Shown here piece after piece: positions 10,793 to 22,514 of a stretch of 64,000 nucleotides of DNA (position 1 is its first letter; each line of letters begins with the position of its first letter). A program made the position numbers and the translations under genes. Source of the stretch: Erinaceus europaeus (lineage: Eukaryota; Chordata; Mammalia; Eulipotyphla; Erinaceidae); the NCBI RefSeq assembly GCF_950295315.1, contig NC_080171.1, positions 114,385,064-114,449,063 of the forward strand, in the 5' to 3' direction. The notes beneath the pieces are model-generated. The model made no database searches and was not told where the DNA came from. It saw only the letters and a program-made list of their open reading frames with translations.

Positions 10793-13700
10793 GTAAGCCC
10801 CTTCTCCGCGCCGCTGTGCGACCTTGGCCGGTACCCCCGCGGCCCAGAGCTCCTGGGCACCTGTGTGAGCCGGCTGGCGGCGCCCGAATCCGCACTAGTT
10901 GCGGGGGATGGGGTGGGTCAGGGGTCACGATCGCTCTGCAGTAGCCGAGCAGGGGGCGCAGGGTTGGTTGGGTTCTGGGTGCAGCGATCCGCGTCCCGGC
11001 CGGGGCTGAGAGGGGTGCCCGAGCCGACCTGGGAGGGCGGAGAGGGACCCGGAGCCCTCCCACTATCAGGGACGACCGGCGCCTCCTCCCGGCCTCCGGG
11101 AGCCATGGACCTGCCGCTGCGCTGGGCCACCCCCGAACTTCCAGCCCGGCTCCGCGCCGGCTGTCCGCATGGCTGCTGCACGCCCGGGCCGGGGGTGGAG
11201 AGGTGCTCGGCTTCGGCCCCGGCCGGCGGCGGGCAGACGGTTACGTCACCCGGGTGTCCACGGCGACCGCACCTCTGATGGGAGCCCAGATGGGGAACTG
11301 GGGCGCGGGAGCCCACACCGCTCTGCACCCGCTGCTGGGGCCAGGCCTGAGCCCAAGTCCTTACTCTCCAGGTTCTCCTCCCGCTCAGACATTGTTTGTG
11401 GCTCAGTCTCGGGCACTGCTGGCTGGTGATTTGTTGACTTTGGACATTCTTTCAGTTTCTGATCCCCCCCAGGGATGGGGGCAGGGAAGCAGCCTCTCAG
11501 GTGGCGAAACAGGCGGTTGCAGAGACCCGCACGGCTAGGGTCTTGGGTGAGCGGACCGTGCAGCCGGGAGGGCACGTGGGACGAGCCCTCCGTGTGCCCT
11601 TGGCCCGGGGCACGGGTCCTGCTGGTCCTCTCCGTCCCTGGCACTGAGCCGGTCCTTTAGGAGACCCGACAGCCGCCAGTCTCACGGGACATGTGTGCAG
11701 GTTACACTTGAGCGACTCCAGGAGCCCACCCGCCCTGCCCTGTGGACACCCGAAGCAGTGGACTGTGTGTGCTTCGCGCAAATTCTCTGGGTCTTCCCTT
11801 ACCGCTGCTGCTGTTACCACCAGAGCAGATAAAGAGGGAAGCAGCGACTGGAGAAATAGCTGCACTGGTGGAGCACCAGGCTTGTATGCCTGAGGTTCCT
11901 GTTTCAATCCCCAGCACCACCAGCATCAGAGTGAGCTCTGTCTACTTTCGATCCTTGTCTCTGCCTCTTGAAGCTCTTTTTCTTATGTTAATCAATAAAA
12001 TAAATATTTTTTTAAAGTGAAGCAGAGAGAGAGAAAGACACCATAGCACCAAAGTTCCCTCCAAAGCTCAAACCTGGGCCACACACGTGGCAAAGCAGCA
12101 CACCACTGGAGTGAGCTATCTGCCTGCCCCTTTCTAGGTCTTCCCGTCCACGTCTTTAAAAAAAAAAAGGGGGGGGGATCGGCAGCAGGTTAAGCGCAGG
12201 TGGCTCAAAGTGCAAGGACCAGAGTAAGGATCCCAGTTAGAGCCCCCGGCTCCCCCACCTGGAGGGGAGTCGCTTCACAGGCAGTGATGCAGGTCTACAG
12301 GTGTTTGTCTTTCTCTCCCCCTCTCTGTCTTCCCTTCCTCTTTCAATTTCTCTCTGTCCTATCCAACAATGACAACATCAACAATAACTACAACAATAAA
12401 ACAACAAGGGCAACAAAAAAGGGAATATATAAATATTAAAAAAATGTTAAGCGCAAGGACCGGCGTAAGGATCCTGGTTCAAGCTCCCAGCTTCCCAAGT
12501 GCACAAGTTGCTACACAGGCAGTGAAGCAGGTCTCTATCTTTCTCTCCCCCTCTGTCTTCCCCTCCTCTCTCCATTTCTCTCTGTCCTATCCAACAATGA
12601 TGACATCAATAACAACAATAATAATAACTACAACAATAAAAAAACAAGGGCAACAAAAGGGAAAATAAATATTTTTTTTAATGGCCCCACAGAAAGAAGT
12701 TGGGGGTATGTACTTCAGGTAACAAAAAGGTAGGTTCCAAAGGGAAGGATCCTGCTGCCTCCCCCCCCCCCCCATACTCACTTCCAACACACAGGTTGGA
12801 CTGCTGTGGTACCCTCAGAACCTGCTGGAAGAGGAGCTCAGGAGTCTCTCACTACCTGGTGCAGGGGCCAGTGGGAGGGTGACAGGGGCCTCAGTGTGGA
12901 AGACCAATCCAGACAAGAGAGGCAAAGTCAAATGCTGATCTCTATGGTGACAGGAGTGAGGTGGGATCAAGAAGGCTTCCTGCAGGAGGGGGGCGTCTGA
13001 AGTGGGCACAGGAAGGCTGCAGCTGGGTGTGGCAGGGGCCCCTGCAGTGTATGAAAGATATTCCAAGCAGAGGAAACAGCAAGAGCAGAGGTCCAGAGGC
13101 TGGAACATTGAGCTCATCAGGGCTGAGTGCTGGACTTTCTAGCCTTGGGAGCTAAGGAGGGGACACTGACCAGTGCAAGGGTGGACATGATCACCTGGGC
13201 TTCCTGTGACAAGGGCTGGAGACTCTGAGAGGGTGTGGCCAGAGTCCAGGGCTGCTCTGTTCATCTTGCCTGCCAACCCAGGCCCACCAAAGCTACTCTT
13301 TCCTCTTCCTCTCCTTCCTCCTCCTCCTCCCTACCACCCCTACTCTTAGGACCTATCATGTCATCCTCGGTGAGACGGAATGGTAGCCTTTGGGAGGCGT
13401 GCTGAGGGCTGATGTGTGTGCAGACTGAAGTAGCCATTCCACACAGTGTCACTGTTACTCACATCTGCCACACAGGGCAGCTGCTGGGGTTCTCTCCCAA
13501 GGAGACCCCACACCCCGTTCATTGCCTCTCAGGACTCTCCTGTGTCCTTCCTTCCTGGGGATGAATGTACCCTCAGGCTCCCTTTGGGAATGAGAGCGGG
13601 AAGAAAGGCTTGCTGGGAAGAGAGCAGACTCCGGAGACTGTGGACCTGTCCCACTGCCAGCGGGACCCCAGCATCCCATGTGGGCTGGGCCACTGCTATG

Positions 13701-14403
13701 CCCCAGTGAGTTCCTGAGGTGGGACCTTGGGAGACAGTAGCCCCCTCCTTGACTTCAGTTTCCTCTTCTGTGAAGCAGGGCAGGATTACTCACTTGCAGG
13801 GGATGGCTCAGGGATGAGCTGTGTGTGTAAACTCCAAGAAGATGTGCTCGAGGGTCAGTGGGGGAAACTTCCAGATTCCTCCATGCACACACATGCCAGG
13901 GAAAGTGACTTTTATTTATTTTTTTCCCCTCATTTCTGCTTTCCCAGCAAATCCTGAAGCTGACAGTGTCTTGGTCAAGTTCTAAAATCTGACCCTAGTG
14001 TGGCCCCAGGGTCACTCCTGGTCAGGGCTGAGCCTACAAGAAATAACGTCTGCCCAGCTGGTCAACCCAGTTGACCGGGAATCCTCCCCACCCCACCCCC
14101 CAGACTTCCTGCCGGAGTGCAGACTTGGAGCAGAGACCTCTCAGGCGTTTCCTGGGCAGGCTCAAAGGGGCAGTTAGGGAACCACTCACTGTGTGAGCTC
14201 AGGCCAGTGGTGTCACGCTGAGCTGGCACGAGGCTCTTGCCCCTCACTGATGGTCATACAGGGGCTCCTAGACCTCACCAGACCCCCCCTAGAGGGATGC
14301 CACCAGCTGTCACTGCCTGAGGGAAGGGGGATCCTGAGTCTGGTATCATTTGGAAAACACACCTATTTCCGAGACATGTCTTTTTTTTTTTCCTTATTGA
14401 GAA

Positions 14404-14438
<35 letters not shown>

Positions 14439-17400
14439 TTTCTCTCTGTATATGTATACACATACACATATAGTTACCGGTCAGAGAACCAGAGTCACTT
14501 TGGCACATGTGATGTCCAAGACTGAATTTAGGACTTCATACTAGAGAGTCCAGTGCTTTATTCACTGAGCCACCTTCTGGGCTGATACTGGTTTTCATCA
14601 AGTCAATTGCAGATCATGCAGCTGCTTTGGGGGGGGGGTGTTGTGAGTCAGCGATGCTGTGGGCAGGAAGGCAACATTCTGCCTTACCCATGGTTGGTGG
14701 GGGGGGCACTGCCAGCTGTCAGCCCTTCCATCCCTCACCCAGCCCCCTGATCCAGTCCCTACCGTATGTGCTGAGGAGAAATCCAGGGCACAGAGCAGAC
14801 ACCTTGACATTCGGTTGGTGGCATGGCAGAGGTGGGGCTGCTGGTGGAAGCCTCCAGTCCAGTTCCCCATGGGAGCACTGTGAGCTTCCCAGACCTGTTG
14901 GGAGCCTGTCTGTGAAAATGGGTCCTGAGGACAGGTGGGAATCCCACAGGGGCTCCCTGCTGTCCACTTGTGCGCAGGATATAGGGCTTCCTGAAGAATG
15001 GGGAGCAGATGGGATTAGGGGAGTCAGTAACCAAGACCCCTGCATCTTACCCCCAGGGACTTGTGACTGAAGTCCTGACTGGCCCCTTTCCCCCCAGGGG
15101 AGTTGAGGCTAGAAGGACAGGACGCCAAGAGCACACTGTGACCCAGCCTTTGGCCAGGCACAGCTCCCACCCCTTCCCAGACAGCCCCTGTGGGAACTAG
15201 AGCATTCGGGATGCTAGAGCCACAACTGGCTCTTGGGGTTGGGGTGCAATGACCTGGGTCCAGATCTGCTTCTATCTCCACTCGCTTCTCATTGTTCAGC
15301 TGCCTGGAGGTATGTCCCAAGTCCCCTATGAAAGACTGCACTGAGGTGTTAGCCAACAGTGAGGTGTGTGTCCTCAGAGGTGGGCTGGGCCGCTGCCCGG
15401 CAGGCGTCCTGTGCAGAACCAGCTCCCTCCCTGTCTGGAGTTCTGTGCTTGTGCATGGGCCGCCTCACCCTGCTCCTGGGACCACTGTTGAGGTTTCCAG
15501 GACAAATTAACCAGGGTGTTTGCTTCCTGCCCTGCCCAGGTCACAGGCAGAAGTCCTGAGGGGTGGTGTCCAGTCTGGCCTCCGGCAAGTAGCCAGTCAA
15601 AACCCAGGGAGAGCCAGGCCTGCTGGAGGTGAGCCTGAAGCCATCCTCCAGGCTGGGGGAGGAGGGATTTCAAGCCTCCCCTCTTCAGTGCCACCTCCAG
15701 GGCTTGAGTTCAGCTCCTCTCAGGAGACCTGCAGTGTCAGGGTTGGGATAGAAAGTGTGGATCAGCCCTGCACCCCCAGCTTCACCCAGCTTCACCCCTG
15801 ATTCTGCCCCCATAAAACCTCCCAGGGCCTCTCTCCAGGGTGTGTATGAGGCTGATTGCATTCTGGGCAGATCTGGGCTTTGGGGACCACAGACTGGGTT
15901 TGAATTCTGGCTTTTATTTTTATTTACTTATTTTTCCCAGAGCACTGCTCAGCTCTGGCTTGTGGTAGTGCAGGGGATTGAACTTGAGACTTTGGAGCCT
16001 CAGGCATGAGAGTCTCTTTGTGTAACCATTATGCTCTCTATCCCTGCCCTTAGGTTTGAATTCTGATCTGCCCTCCCCTCTTGCTAGCCCTGGGGTAGCC
16101 CCCAACCTCAACTTCCAAACTGGGGGGACATCCATATGGTGGGGAGGACATACACCCTCTAGTGATGGCCCGTCACCCAGGCCCTTGGAGCTGTTATTGT
16201 GTCCAGCCTGGAGAGCGCAGCTGAGACCCCACGGAGCTTCTGCTGTTCTCAGACATGCCAGAGGACAGGCTGGGCCCCAGTCCAAATTGGGAGGTTCTTG
16301 TAGGCCTCTGTGGGCTAGAGTTTTTTTTTTTTTTTTTTAATATTTTATTTATTTTATTTTTGAGAGAGATGGAGAGAGAAATATCAAAGTACTGCTCAGC
16401 TCTGGCTTATGGTGGTGCGGGAGGATTGATCCTAGGACTTCGGAGCCTCAGGCTTGAGAGCCTCTTTGCATAACCATTATGCTATCTACCCCCTCGGGCT
16501 AGAGTTTTGAACCACTCACATCCCAGCAGACGGTGCCACTGCAGAGGGCAGAGCCAGGAGCTGAGTCTGCCCTTCTTTCCTCCCTCCTGGGCAAATTCTA
16601 AATGAAATTTAAACTTAAGAAGACACACACGCTTCTCAGTCCTCTGCTTGCTGTGGTGAAATGCCTCTGAATGCAGACATAGGGAGAGCTGGTGCCCGCT
16701 GCCCGGCCTGCATCTTTCATGAGTCTAGAAACAGGATCTCTCCAGCGGCCCCAGGAGGCAGTGGTTCAGGGGGCCTGTGGAGCTGGGCCAGAAACAGGGG
16801 TACAAGTTTGTCCTGGTGGCCTGGGAAGGGATGAAACCAGGAGAAACTAGAGAAAGACCCCCAGTTTTAGTGCAATGAGCCACTTCTGAGGATCTGAAGC
16901 CCCCCCCCCCCATTTCAGTACAAAGAGCCACCTTTGCGTGCCATGGCTGCTCCCAGCTCCTGACATCCTGCCTTCCCCCACTCCTTCCTCTCCTGCCCTG
17001 GTGCTGCTAGAGGAAGTGTATCACCTCACTTTGCTGAAGGCAAAGCCATGGGCAAGCCATGGGCACTTGGAAGTGACAGGTATATCCTGGCACTTGGAAG
17101 TGACAAATATATATATATATATATCCTTCAGGTTTATTGCTGGGGCTCCAGTGCCAGCACTACAAATCCACTGCTCCTAGCAGCCATTTTTTCCCCATTT
17201 GATTGGATAGGACAGAGATAAATTGAGAAATGAGGAGGAAATGGAGAGAGAGAGAGAGAGAGAGATACCTGCAGACCTGCTTCACTGCTCATGAAATGTC
17301 TCCGCTGCAGGTGGGGAGTGGGGTCTCGAACCCAGGTCCTTCTGCATAGTACTATGTGCGCTTAACCAGGTGTGCCACGGCCTGGCCCCAATTTTTTATT

Positions 17401-19536
17401 TTTTAATAAAAATTAAGGAAGGGGGACCGGGCTGTAGCACACCCAGTTGAGCTCACACATCACCACGCACAGAGACCCAGGCTTGAGCACCCACACCCCA
17501 CCTGCAGGGAGGATGCTTCACTAGCAGTGAAGCAGGTCTGCAGATGTGTGTCTCTCTCTCCCTGTCTCTCCCTCCCCTCTCAATTTCTGTCTGTCTTACC
17601 CAATAAAATCAAAAGAAGAAAAAAAAATGGCCGGGAGCAGTAGATTTGTAGTAGGGCTTGACACCAAGCTTCATCGATAACCCTGGTGGCAATAAAAAAA
17701 AAACAAAAACATCAAGGCAGATGCTAACTGGGGCCAGGTGTAGGTGCACCTGGTTAAGGACACACATTACAGTGCACAAGGAGGCAGGTTCAAGCCCCTG
17801 TCCCCCCACCTACACGGGGAAAGCTTCATGAGCAGTGGATCAGGACTGCAGATGCCTCTCTATCTCCTTCTCCCCTCTCAACTCCCTCTGTCTCTACCCA
17901 ATAATAAATGAATAAAATTAAACAAAAAAGAAATGTATATAAAAAAAGGTAGATTCTAACACCGCAGTGTGAATGTTACGGTGTTTGTTGAGTGCCTGCT
18001 GTGTGCCCCCACACAGCTGAGTGTCCTCTGGGTGGGTGTGCAGGGACCCAGGAGCCAGCTCCTGTCACCATGTCATTTCCTGCCCTGGCTTCAGCCGTCA
18101 CCCCAGCCTGGAAGGGGGGGCAGGGGTGAGCAGGGAAGGGCTCCCAGATGCCCTACCTGAGGCAGGCAGCCACGCTGGTATTTTCCAGCCCGCCGCCAGA
18201 CCTCGCACTGAGGATGTATTTTACCTCTGTCTACTCTTGACTTGATCTTAGGGAGTTGTGCCAGGCTTCGTGGCTCTGGTCCTTTCCGGCACTCAGCCTG
18301 CCTGACCAACAGCCCACACTCCTGCCCACGCTGGAGTAAGGGGGGGAGGACCCAAGCCATGTGGTTGGTGAGGGGTACACCTGCCTCCCACACACTCTGG
18401 GCTGACCTCCATCCTTCTGGCAGCCGCCACGCTGGGGCAGGAACCGGCCCATCAACGTGAACCATTATGCCAACAAGAAGAGCGCAGCAGAGAGCATGCT
18501 GGACATTGCGCTACTGATGGCCAACGCCTCCCAGCTGAAGGCCGTCATCGAGCAGGGCCCCGGCTTCGCCTTCTTTGTCCCCCTGGTGGTCCTCATCTCC
18601 ATCTCCCTGGTTCTGCAGATCGGCGTGGGCGTGCTGCTCATCTTCCTGGGTGCGTGCCTGGGCAGCCCTGCCCACTGTGGAGGCAGCATCTGCTAGTATT
18701 CCTTCCCTGGGCAGGACTCAGCACCCGACACGCCCACAGCATGGGGTGGGGTGGGGGGCTCTTCACACTCTGGCTCACAGTCCAGTGTCCCCCTCCCCAC
18801 AATGCAGCCCCAGAGGGCCAGTCCTTGTCTCTGTCCTTCCGCTGACCCAAGCTGAGAGAAGGAAAAAGTCACAAGTACACCGAGAGCTTGGAGACCTACT
18901 GTGTGCATCTAGTCTCACAGGCACTAGATGTCCCCCCCAGCCCCTGGTGAGGGGTCAGACTAGGAATGGCAAGGGTTCTGGGCTAGCCTCCTCCTCCCCA
19001 AGCTGTGTCCATCCTCTGTGCCTCAGTTCTCTGCTGGTGAAGTGGTATAACTGCAGGGCTCTGGACCAGGTAGTCACTAGATTACTTGGCGCAGGTGCTC
19101 AGAAAGATGCCCAGCCTGTGCTGATTAATACCAGGTTCCTAAAAGCCAAGCCCTGGAACGGGGTCACACCTTCAGACTCTGAGCCCTGCCTGTAGGCACC
19201 GGGCCCTGGACACCTCCATGGGTGCAGAAAGCAGGTATGGGGCTGAGAGGAGGCACTTGGTAGACAGTCCCCCCAGGCCTGTGGTGTGGGAGCACTTCTG
19301 GAGAGACAGAACTCCCCCCGAATGCCGTGAGGTGTCAGCCAGTGCAGTGGCCTAACCACATCCACCTCCTCTTGTCCCCAGTCAAGTATGACCTCAACAA
19401 CCCCGCCAAGCACGCTAAACTGGACTTTCTCAACAACCTGGCCACCGGCCTGGTCTTCATCATCGTCGTGGTCAACATCTTCATCACTGCCTTTGGCGTG
19501 CAGAAGCCCCTGGTGGACATAGCTCCCCGGCAATAG
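10718..19536 (+). CDS. NINJ1: Ninjurin-1 (whole spliced coding region)
   Basis: Joining 10718-10792, 18424-18649 and 19382-19536 gives 456 bases: 151 residues and a TAG stop. The protein begins MDSGTEEYELNGDL and has the ninjurin core (INVNHYANKKSAAESMLDIA), so it is NINJ1 and not NINJ2. An extracellular adhesion motif lies at about residues 26-36, an amphipathic helical region at 42-70, and two membrane helices at about 74-100 and 117-139. Known of the family: NINJ1 is a small homophilic adhesion protein that polymerises in the plasma membrane during pyroptosis and other lytic death and ruptures the cell. Residues reported as needed for polymerisation are kept: K44 and D52 (human K45 and D53), G94 (human G95) and T122 (human T123). 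Numbering is one lower than human because one residue is missing in the adhesion motif. All introns are GT-AG. Identity is near certain. Confidence 0.97.
11846..12017 (+). mobile_element. SINE, type C/E-like
   Basis: CGACTGGAGAAATAGCTGCA, TTTCAATCCCCAGCACCACC and a CAATAAAATAAATA tail. An older tRNA-derived copy. Confidence 0.7.
12018..12135 (-). mobile_element. SINE fragment, antisense
   Basis: GAGAGAGAAAGACACCATAG and AGCTCAAACCTGGGCCACAC resemble a reversed type E body. Confidence 0.6.
12173..12445 (+). mobile_element. SINE type A
   Basis: GCAGCAGGTTAAGCGCAGGT, GGAGGGGAGTCGCTTCACAG and ACAACAATAAAACAACAAGG, A-rich end. Confidence 0.88.
12446..12683 (+). mobile_element. SINE type A, 5'-truncated
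   Basis: Starts at GTTAAGCGCAAGGACCGGCG directly after the previous copy and repeats the type A body and tail: a tandem SINE pair. Confidence 0.87.
14380..14588 (-). mobile_element. SINE type D, antisense, with (TG)n
   Basis: CCAGAGTCACTTTGGCACAT and GCTTTATTCACTGAGCCACC show a reversed type D. A TG dinucleotide run of about 16 units fills 14405-14437. Confidence 0.78.
14589..15907 (+). other. NINJ1 intron 1 stretch without repeats
   Basis: Single-copy-looking DNA. Short G runs at 14629-14638 and 14697-14706. No exon recognised. Confidence 0.55.
15908..16052 (-). mobile_element. SINE type C, antisense
   Basis: GAGCACTGCTCAGCTCTGGC, GGGGATTGAACTTGAGACTT and TAACCATTATGCTCTC. Confidence 0.8.
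16320..16497 (-). mobile_element. SINE type C, antisense
   Basis: Poly(T) start, GTACTGCTCAGCTCTGGCTT and CATAACCATTATGCTATCTA. Confidence 0.83.
17107..17392 (-). mobile_element. SINE type B with extension, antisense
   Basis: (TA)n at 17107-17125, then AATCCACTGCTCCTAGCAGC, TGATTGGATAGGACAGAGAT, an AG run, and TTAACCAGGTGTGCCACGGC. Confidence 0.82.
17420..17710 (+). mobile_element. SINE type B with extension
   Basis: GGGACCGGGCTGTAGCACAC head; extension ATGGCCGGGAGCAGTAGATT to AACCCTGGTGGCAATAAAAA. Confidence 0.82.
17727..17945 (+). mobile_element. SINE type B
   Basis: GGGGCCAGGTGTAGGTGCAC head, GGCAGGTTCAAGCCCCTGTC and CCCAATAATAAATGAATAAA tail. It lies 480 bases before NINJ1 exon 2. Confidence 0.85.
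18424..18649 (+). CDS. NINJ1: NINJ1 coding exon 2
   Basis: Encodes residues 26 to 101 (first base of V101). It follows the acceptor TTCTGGCAG and ends with CTG G before the donor GTGCGT, phase 1. It carries the adhesion motif PPRWGRNRPIN, the amphipathic helix that contains K44 and D52, and the first membrane helix with the G92/G94 pair. The adhesion motif is 11 residues here, against 12 in the mammals I remember. Confidence 0.96.
19382..19536 (+). CDS. NINJ1: NINJ1 coding exon 3 with stop
   Basis: Acceptor CCCCAG at 19376-19381. It completes V101 and encodes KYDLNNPAKHAKLDFLNNLA, the second membrane helix and the tail ending DIAPRQ, then TAG at 19534-19536. The exon ends eight bases later, at 19544 before GTGAGT. 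The stop is therefore well under 50 bases from the last junction and should not trigger nonsense-mediated decay. Confidence 0.96.
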
Positions 19537-20329
19537 GGGTTCAGGTGAGTTGGGAGGGGCAGCCGGCAGAGTCCATCCACCTGCCTCCCCATGTCCTCTC
19601 CTGGGTCACCCACGAGCAGGCCCAGACTCAGGTCTTCACATAGAGCCTCCACGAGCACACACCTACCTGTGTCTAGACTTCAGAGGGTGGTTTCCTTGCT
19701 CCAAGAGGCTGAGTTCCTGCCCAGGACCACCGTGCTTGGGAGCTGGAGCTGCCTGGGTTGGGCAGCCTTTAGAAGATGCTCAGCCAAGAAGTCCCTTCTG
19801 GATGCCTGGAGGGAGCTCAGACACTGGCTCCCCCAGATGTCTCGGAGGTAGATGCAGGGCATGTGTGGGGCATGTCTGCACAGGGCCTGAGCCGAGTATC
19901 ACCCCTTAGGCCTGTCTCAGGGCCTTCCTACAGCCCCACTGGGAGCATCTGGCCCACTCAGTGGCCACTGGCCAGAAAGACACCCCGAGCTCCTCTTTCA
20001 CACCTGCTATGTTGCCCCAGACAGCCCTGAATCTCCCTGGGCACCCATTGGGTAATGCCCCTCCCTGGCTAAGAGGAAGGTGCTTCTCCTGCAGGGGCCC
20101 TGAGCATAGGCCACCCCTGGGCCTCTGACTGCTCTCTGGGGTTCTGGGCCTGGCCTTTGAATCCTGACCCAGGAAGGAAAACTACTAGCCCAGACATTTG
20201 AGTACTTATGACTCCAGGGAAGGTTGTGGACTGCTAGGGCAGAATCCCCTGCACCACCCTACCCCACCCCCGGGGCTTGGGGTCCCCCCCACAGAGGGTC
20301 CTCACGCCTCTCGTTTCCCTTCTCTGCAG

Positions 20330-20910
20330 ATGGCTCCCAGTTGCGTCAGTCAAGCTGCGGCCACCAGATCCCATCATGGGACCCACTCCCTGAAAGAGCT
20401 GCGACTCTGGACCATACCCTGGGGAGGGGAGAGGTGCAGCAGGCCTGCTCCGGCCCCCCCCCCCCCCCCCCCCCCCCCGCATCCCTCGGACCATGGGCCA
20501 CAAGGCCCAGAGGGCAACACTGGAGAGCGGGGACGGGCCTCTGCTGCCACAGACGTGCTGGCCCGAGGGTGGGCTGTCGAAGGGCACGCCAGGGCCGGTG
20601 GCAACCTCAAGACTTCTCCAGAGGGACGAGGAGGTACCCTTCCTCTGCCCAGGCAGCAGGGTCCCTGCCTTGTGTGTAGCACCCCTGGGTGCTTCCTACA
20701 CTGGATCCCCGGCCCTGCCTGGCCCCTGCTATGGCTGCTGTTTCATGCCCGACACCTGGGCTTGGTGGCCAAGAAAAGGTGGCTGCCTGGCTGGCTGTGT
20801 GTCTGCCCTCCACCAGCAGGGATGGGCAGAGCCCCTGTCCTTCCTTAGGGGGCCAGGCCCCCACTTTTCTAAGCAACAATGACCAAATAAAATCAGTGCT
20901 ATTCTTTCTG
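20330..20910 (+). other. NINJ1: NINJ1 last exon, 3' untranslated
   Basis: A strong acceptor (pyrimidine tract, then TTCTCTGCAG at 20320-20329) and the donor after 20544's equivalent at 19545 support a wholly untranslated last exon. It contains a pure run of 25 C (20454-20478) and ends near an AATAAA at 20886-20891. The exact cleavage point is inferred as about 20905-20915. Confidence 0.75.
20886..20891 (+). promoter_or_regulatory. NINJ1: Poly(A) signal of NINJ1
   Basis: Canonical AATAAA in single-copy sequence, about 1.35 kb after the stop in genomic terms and 560 bases into the last exon. It is followed by a short T-rich stretch (ATTCTTTCTG). Confidence 0.75.
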
Positions 20911-20914
20911 CAGC

Positions 20915-22340
20915 TCCAAGGGCCACTCCCCTCACTGGGCCTCTTTCTCTCTCTTTCCTGTAGCCTTCAGGGGGAGCTCTAGTGGTATCTCTGGGGGTCA
21001 CCCTCCCCTTCCTTGGGTCTTGGATCCATGACTCCTGACTGGCACTGTCACTGCCTCCTGCAGCCTCTCTGTCACCCACTACTCTAAACCCACAGTGGCA
21101 GCCCCACCTCACAAAGGGCCAGACCATTGGAACCAATAGTAGCAGTGCTGGTATCTAGAGGCCCAGCCCTGTGGAGATCCCAACAAGCACCGGAGTAGAG
21201 TGCTGACTCCTGGCGGGACCCTGGACCCCACCCCCAGCCTCCGCTGCAGCTCCCCCAGATGTCATGCTCGTGGGCACTCGGGCTCTGTCCATGTTTGGCC
21301 TCCCCCAAGCCCTCACCGCCTGGTTGTCCTGGTATATTCCAGCACAAACTCCCAGGACCCAACCCAAGTGGATGGTGCCAGCACTGTCCCCAGGGTGGCC
21401 TGTACTGGGGGCTGGCCAGCAGCCTCAAAGGAAGCATGCCAGCTTGGTGCTGGTCTCGTGGGCACCGCCACAGATGTGGCCCACAGATGGCTTAGTTCCT
21501 CTTTCAGCCGGGACAGGATGTACACTTGGACCTGGGGTGGGGTGGGTGGGGGAGCTCCAGATGGACACCAAGACAGGATGGCCCCCATAAGGGTGCCGGG
21601 GGCACTCAGGTAGGCATGATGTGACTCCAGCCCCAGAGCGCCCCCACCCCACTTACCTCCCATCAGCCACCAGAGACAGGCCTCTGACCCCCATTCCGGG
21701 AGGCTGAGCATTTGCCGCTGCCCCCCGCGGCCAGGGTCCAGCCTGAGATCCTCCCTCTAAGTCCTTCCCATCACTGTCACGACATCCATTTTGAAGGTCT
21801 CTGCCTGTGGTGCCACAGGCCAGGCCAGTGTCAGCATCCGCACTATCCCGAGGGAGCCCTGTTGGAGCCCCCCCCCCCCAGCACCAGTGTAGCTGTTTTG
21901 AGACCAGGGTGGCACCCTGAGAAGGAAGACCCTATTCACCTGTCTCCCCAGAGGCTAAAGGGCTCTGCTTCAGCTGAAGAGGACCACTGGCCCCAGCCCA
22001 CTGTGCCTCTAGTTGCTTATGGACCCTTGGTCTCACCCTCAGCCTGTGTCCCCAGCACTGCCTGGCATGCAGAAGGTGTTCAGTTAACATCTGTTGTAGA
22101 CCCACTCGTTTGCCCATGTGTCCTGGTCCCTATGTGTGATCACAGCAGCCAAGACTCAACACAAGACCCAGTGAGGTGGAAAAGATGGAAACCTCCCCAC
22201 CTTTCCCCAGGCAGCTGTGCCAACCCGGAGGGTTGTACTCACCATCTGCCACCCCTCACCCTGCATCCCCTGTGCAGCTGCCCTACCCAGAGCTCATCTC
22301 GGGGTGAGTGGTAAGAAGATGCAAAGGGTCAGGGGTGTAG
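20915..22340. other. Intergenic between NINJ1 and CARD19, no repeats
   Basis: GC-rich single-copy-looking DNA after the NINJ1 poly(A) site. Frames of 100-200 codons occur on both strands because of base composition; none resembles a protein family. Confidence 0.55.
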
Positions 22341-22398
22341 ATATATATATACATACATACATACATACATACACACATACATACATACATATATATAT
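22341..22398. repeat. (TACA)n microsatellite with (TA)n flanks
   Basis: TATATATATA, then about ten ACAT units and ATATATATAT; partly self-complementary ends. Confidence 0.9.
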
Positions 22399-22514
22399 GC
22401 TGTAACAGAGGTTGGGGAGGTCTGTGGTGCATGAGCTGGCCTGGCCTTGAGGAAGCAGGGTGATTGTGTGAAGGAAAGGTACCGTGTAGAGGGGAAGGGG
22501 AGACAGTGTTGTGT

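Larger units (their letters stand above)
10030..11290 (+). promoter_or_regulatory. NINJ1: CpG island and promoter region of NINJ1
   Basis: Dense CpG and GC runs surround the first exon, while the flanks on both sides are CpG-poor. A GC box (GGGGCGGGGCC) lies near 10540-10552 and a NotI-type GCGGCCGC abuts the start codon. No TATA box is seen at a suitable distance, which suggests dispersed initiation. The transcription start was not determined; it probably lies between about 10500 and 10690. Confidence 0.8.
10793..18423 (+). other. NINJ1: NINJ1 intron 1
   Basis: 7.6 kb between GTAAGC and TTCTGGCAG. The first 500 bases belong to the CpG island. The rest holds the SINEs listed separately. 12690-14370, 14590-15905 and 16500-17100 are single-copy-looking DNA with no exon, RNA gene or repeat I recognise, apart from a C run at 12760-12773. 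Confidence 0.9.

Noticed and set aside
9961..11328. Long open frames (up to 299 codons) on both strands around NINJ1 exon 1
   Set aside because: Expected in a stop-poor CpG island; sequences are Pro/Arg/Gly-rich, overlap each other, and the real NINJ1 exon is in one short part.
21200..22314. Open frames of 100-200 codons between NINJ1 and CARD19
   Set aside because: GC-rich DNA with overlapping frames on both strands and no homology; no sign of a third gene.
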